Source: Arenicellales bacterium
Lineage (GTDB): Bacteria; Pseudomonadota; Gammaproteobacteria; Arenicellales; UBA868
Direction: 5' to 3'
NCBI GenBank assembly: GCA_030754035.1
Contig: JASMBC010000002.1
Location: 77,441-141,440 of the forward strand
DNA length: 64,000 bases
Shown here: piece by piece, positions 62,867 through 64,000 of the stretch
How positions within the stretch are numbered: position 1 is the first letter of the stretch
How the letters are laid out: every line of letters begins with the position of its first letter
Translations under genes and position numbers: made by a program
The notes under the pieces: model-generated
What the model saw: the letters and a program-made list of their open reading frames with translations, nothing else
What the model was told of the DNA's origin: nothing
Databases searched by the model: none

Positions 62867-63469
62867 TCAGGGGCTGTCCGCGGGCGGTTGATTCCAGAAC
62901 GGAGCGCTTCGTGGGTCAGTAATGGTGCAGGTTTCCTGTCGGTAAGGTGAAAAACCCGCGCGTTGGTAGACAATAATGGCCTTGGGGTGATCCAGGTTGC
63001 AAGTATTCACTATTAACCGAGAGGGGCCGCTTGCCCAGGCAGTCTCGACTGCCCATCCCAGCAGCCAGGGTCCAAGGCCCATGCCAGTTTTCTCAGGAAA
63101 CAGGCCGAAGTAGGCGAGTTCAACCTCGTCACTGACACGGTAGTCCAGTTCCACATAGCCTGCCGGTACTCCGGATCGGTAAAGGACATAGACGTGTACT
63201 TTGCTGTCATTGAGAATTGCGGCCAATGCGTCATCTGCCAGTGCTCGGCGTTCGTACCAGAGCCACGGCTCACCGACATGGTTGTAAAGGAACCGGTAGA
63301 ACGCTACCGTGGGCTCGCGCGCACGCAATATGGTCAGGTCATCCGCTCGCGATCGGCGTAACGAACTGGTTGGTGGGCGGGTCATCTGCAGATAGGTGAC
63401 GGTGACTTGCAGCGTACCGTCGGGATGCGGCTGCGGAATCGTGGCAAACGGCGGCTGAGGTGAATTCAA
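62867..63469 (-). CDS. GNAT-family N-acetyltransferase
   Basis: A 200-residue protein with the acetyl-CoA motif GLFPEKTGMGLGPWLL. The region after residue 60 (WLWYERRALADDALAAIL) is that of the YyaR/RimI-like small acetyltransferases acting on unknown amines. The only visible start is TTG 63469; an internal ATG (63385) would cut conserved N-terminal residues such as VTYLQM. Substrate unknown. It may be transcribed with the membrane protein gene on the same strand upstream. Confidence 0.75.
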   Translation of the reverse strand: MNSPQPPFATIPQPHPDGTLQVTVTYLQMTRPPTSSLRRSRADDLTILRAREPTVAFYRFLYNHVGEPWLWYERRALADDALAAILNDSKVHVYVLYRSGVPAGYVELDYRVSDEVELAYFGLFPEKTGMGLGPWLLGWAVETAWASGPSRLIVNTCNLDHPKAIIVYQRAGFSPYRQETCTITDPRSAPFWNQPPADSP

Positions 63470-63483
63470 GGGTGTACTCGTAC

Positions 63484-64000
63484 TCAGGCGCTGTCGGCCG
63501 AATTGCCTGTGGTTGAATCGTCTTTCGGGTGTGTATTTCGGTCTACCAGTACCGCCAGCCCCCCCAGCAAAGACCAGGCGGCGACGTGCACCCGGTGCAG
63601 TACCGACAAAGCGACGCCGCGCGTACGCATCACCTGTTCTGCGTCGGGAATCCCAGGCAGTGTGGCCGCACCAAACTTGCCGATCAATGCCCCGTAGGCG
63701 GCTTCACCGATGCCCCAACCCGCCGGGGCAATGGGGATACCCTGGATAACCGATGCTACTGGGACAATGAAGAACAGATCTGTCAGCGACATTCCGACTC
63801 CCAAGGCCTGGCTCATACAGTAGTAACTGCCAACAAACAGGGTATAGATAGCGGGGCTGGCCAAAATCCACCCTCCAATCCCAACAAGGTGGCCGCGGTA
63901 GTGCAGCACTGCCTGGTCAAGTTCGGTAATAATCCCGCCGACCCGTTGCGGTAGTCGGGACACCAGCACGTCAAAGCGCAGTAGCGCCCGTAAACCAGGA
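63484..64000 (-). CDS. Flippase-like integral membrane protein, 5' part missing
   Basis: The final 171 residues of a membrane protein; the frame is open to the right window edge, so the 5' part is outside. Several spans, with PVASVIQGIPIAPAGWGIGE, a text of the lysylphosphatidylglycerol synthase/UPF0104 flippase-like family. A hydrophilic tail closes the protein. Role in lipid or glycan movement is inferred from the family only. GNAT gene follows on the same strand, 14 bases downstream. Confidence 0.7.
   Translation of the reverse strand, partial: PGLRALLRFDVLVSRLPQRVGGIITELDQAVLHYRGHLVGIGGWILASPAIYTLFVGSYYCMSQALGVGMSLTDLFFIVPVASVIQGIPIAPAGWGIGEAAYGALIGKFGAATLPGIPDAEQVMRTRGVALSVLHRVHVAAWSLLGGLAVLVDRNTHPKDDSTTGNSADSA

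Noticed and set aside
1..64000. CRISPR arrays, tRNA or rRNA genes, transposases, phage genes, toxin-antitoxin pairs
   Set aside because: None recognised. Gaps between genes are short and show no regular repeat arrays, cloverleaf-like segments or transposase-like frames.

Overview
The window looks like a chromosomal segment of a mid-GC gammaproteobacterium that is aerobic and metabolically flexible, probably a marine or symbiotic sulfur-oxidising type. Evidence: the gammaproteobacterial block xseB-ispA-dxs, fabA-fabB, parE and glnS; a form II RuBisCO (cbbM); a homo-oligomeric ATP sulfurylase (sat) of the kind used in dissimilatory sulfur metabolism; a c4-type cytochrome; and leucine, hydroxyproline and lactate catabolic genes. 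The taxonomic reading is inference. I see no rRNA, tRNA, CRISPR array, prophage or insertion sequence.

Layout. 1-8.4 kb: 3' part of hemN, an RND efflux pair, glnS, a dihaem cytochrome c and a TPMT-like methyltransferase. 8.5-15.4 kb: a divergent EF-G paralogue, DAHP synthase, sat, a Trm112-like protein, a ZnT9-like CDF transporter and a periplasmic FKBP isomerase. 15.6-20.3 kb (minus strand): succinate dehydrogenase/fumarate reductase in the order B, anchor, anchor, A, followed by two-subunit class I fumarase. The flavoprotein has Cys where canonical SdhA has the FAD-linking His. 20.6-25.7 kb: a complete Liv-type ABC importer, with a strong terminator hairpin between the binding protein and the permeases. 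25.7-26.6 kb: an EamA exporter.

26.8-37.7 kb is the most interesting block. A short ACT-less SerA, SerC and a DUF1015 protein are followed by a tightly packed corrinoid one-carbon module: corrinoid protein, DUF1638, 'virulence factor' domain protein, MTHFR C-terminal (MetV-like) protein, MetF, methyl-THF:corrinoid methyltransferase, GFA-family protein and a [2Fe-2S]/ASKHA corrinoid activator, then a Crp/Fnr regulator. Everything needed to carry a methyl group between a corrinoid and tetrahydrofolate is present except the substrate-specific methyltransferase (MttB/MtaB/MtgB-like), so the methyl donor is unknown. Two genes inside the module have no assigned function.

38-46.5 kb: a DUF2797 protein, cbbM with an MFS transporter upstream and no CbbR or activase genes beside it, lutABC for L-lactate oxidation, and fabA-fabB. 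46.5-52.2 kb (minus strand): ispG and a partial leucine/isovalerate operon (acyl-CoA dehydrogenase, thiolase, an internally deleted DsbA-family remnant, carboxyltransferase), preceded by a perfect 32-bp palindrome that is probably a LiuR-type operator. 52.5-64 kb: an alpha/beta hydrolase, xpt, an alkyltransferase-like DNA repair protein, a proline racemase-family enzyme of the Ser/Cys type, a ROK kinase, folE2, dxs-ispA-xseB, parE, a GNAT acetyltransferase and the 3' part of a flippase-like membrane protein.

All family names come from motif recognition in the translated sequence; no database search was run. Start codons were adjusted where a Shine-Dalgarno sequence or the usual family N-terminus argued for it.
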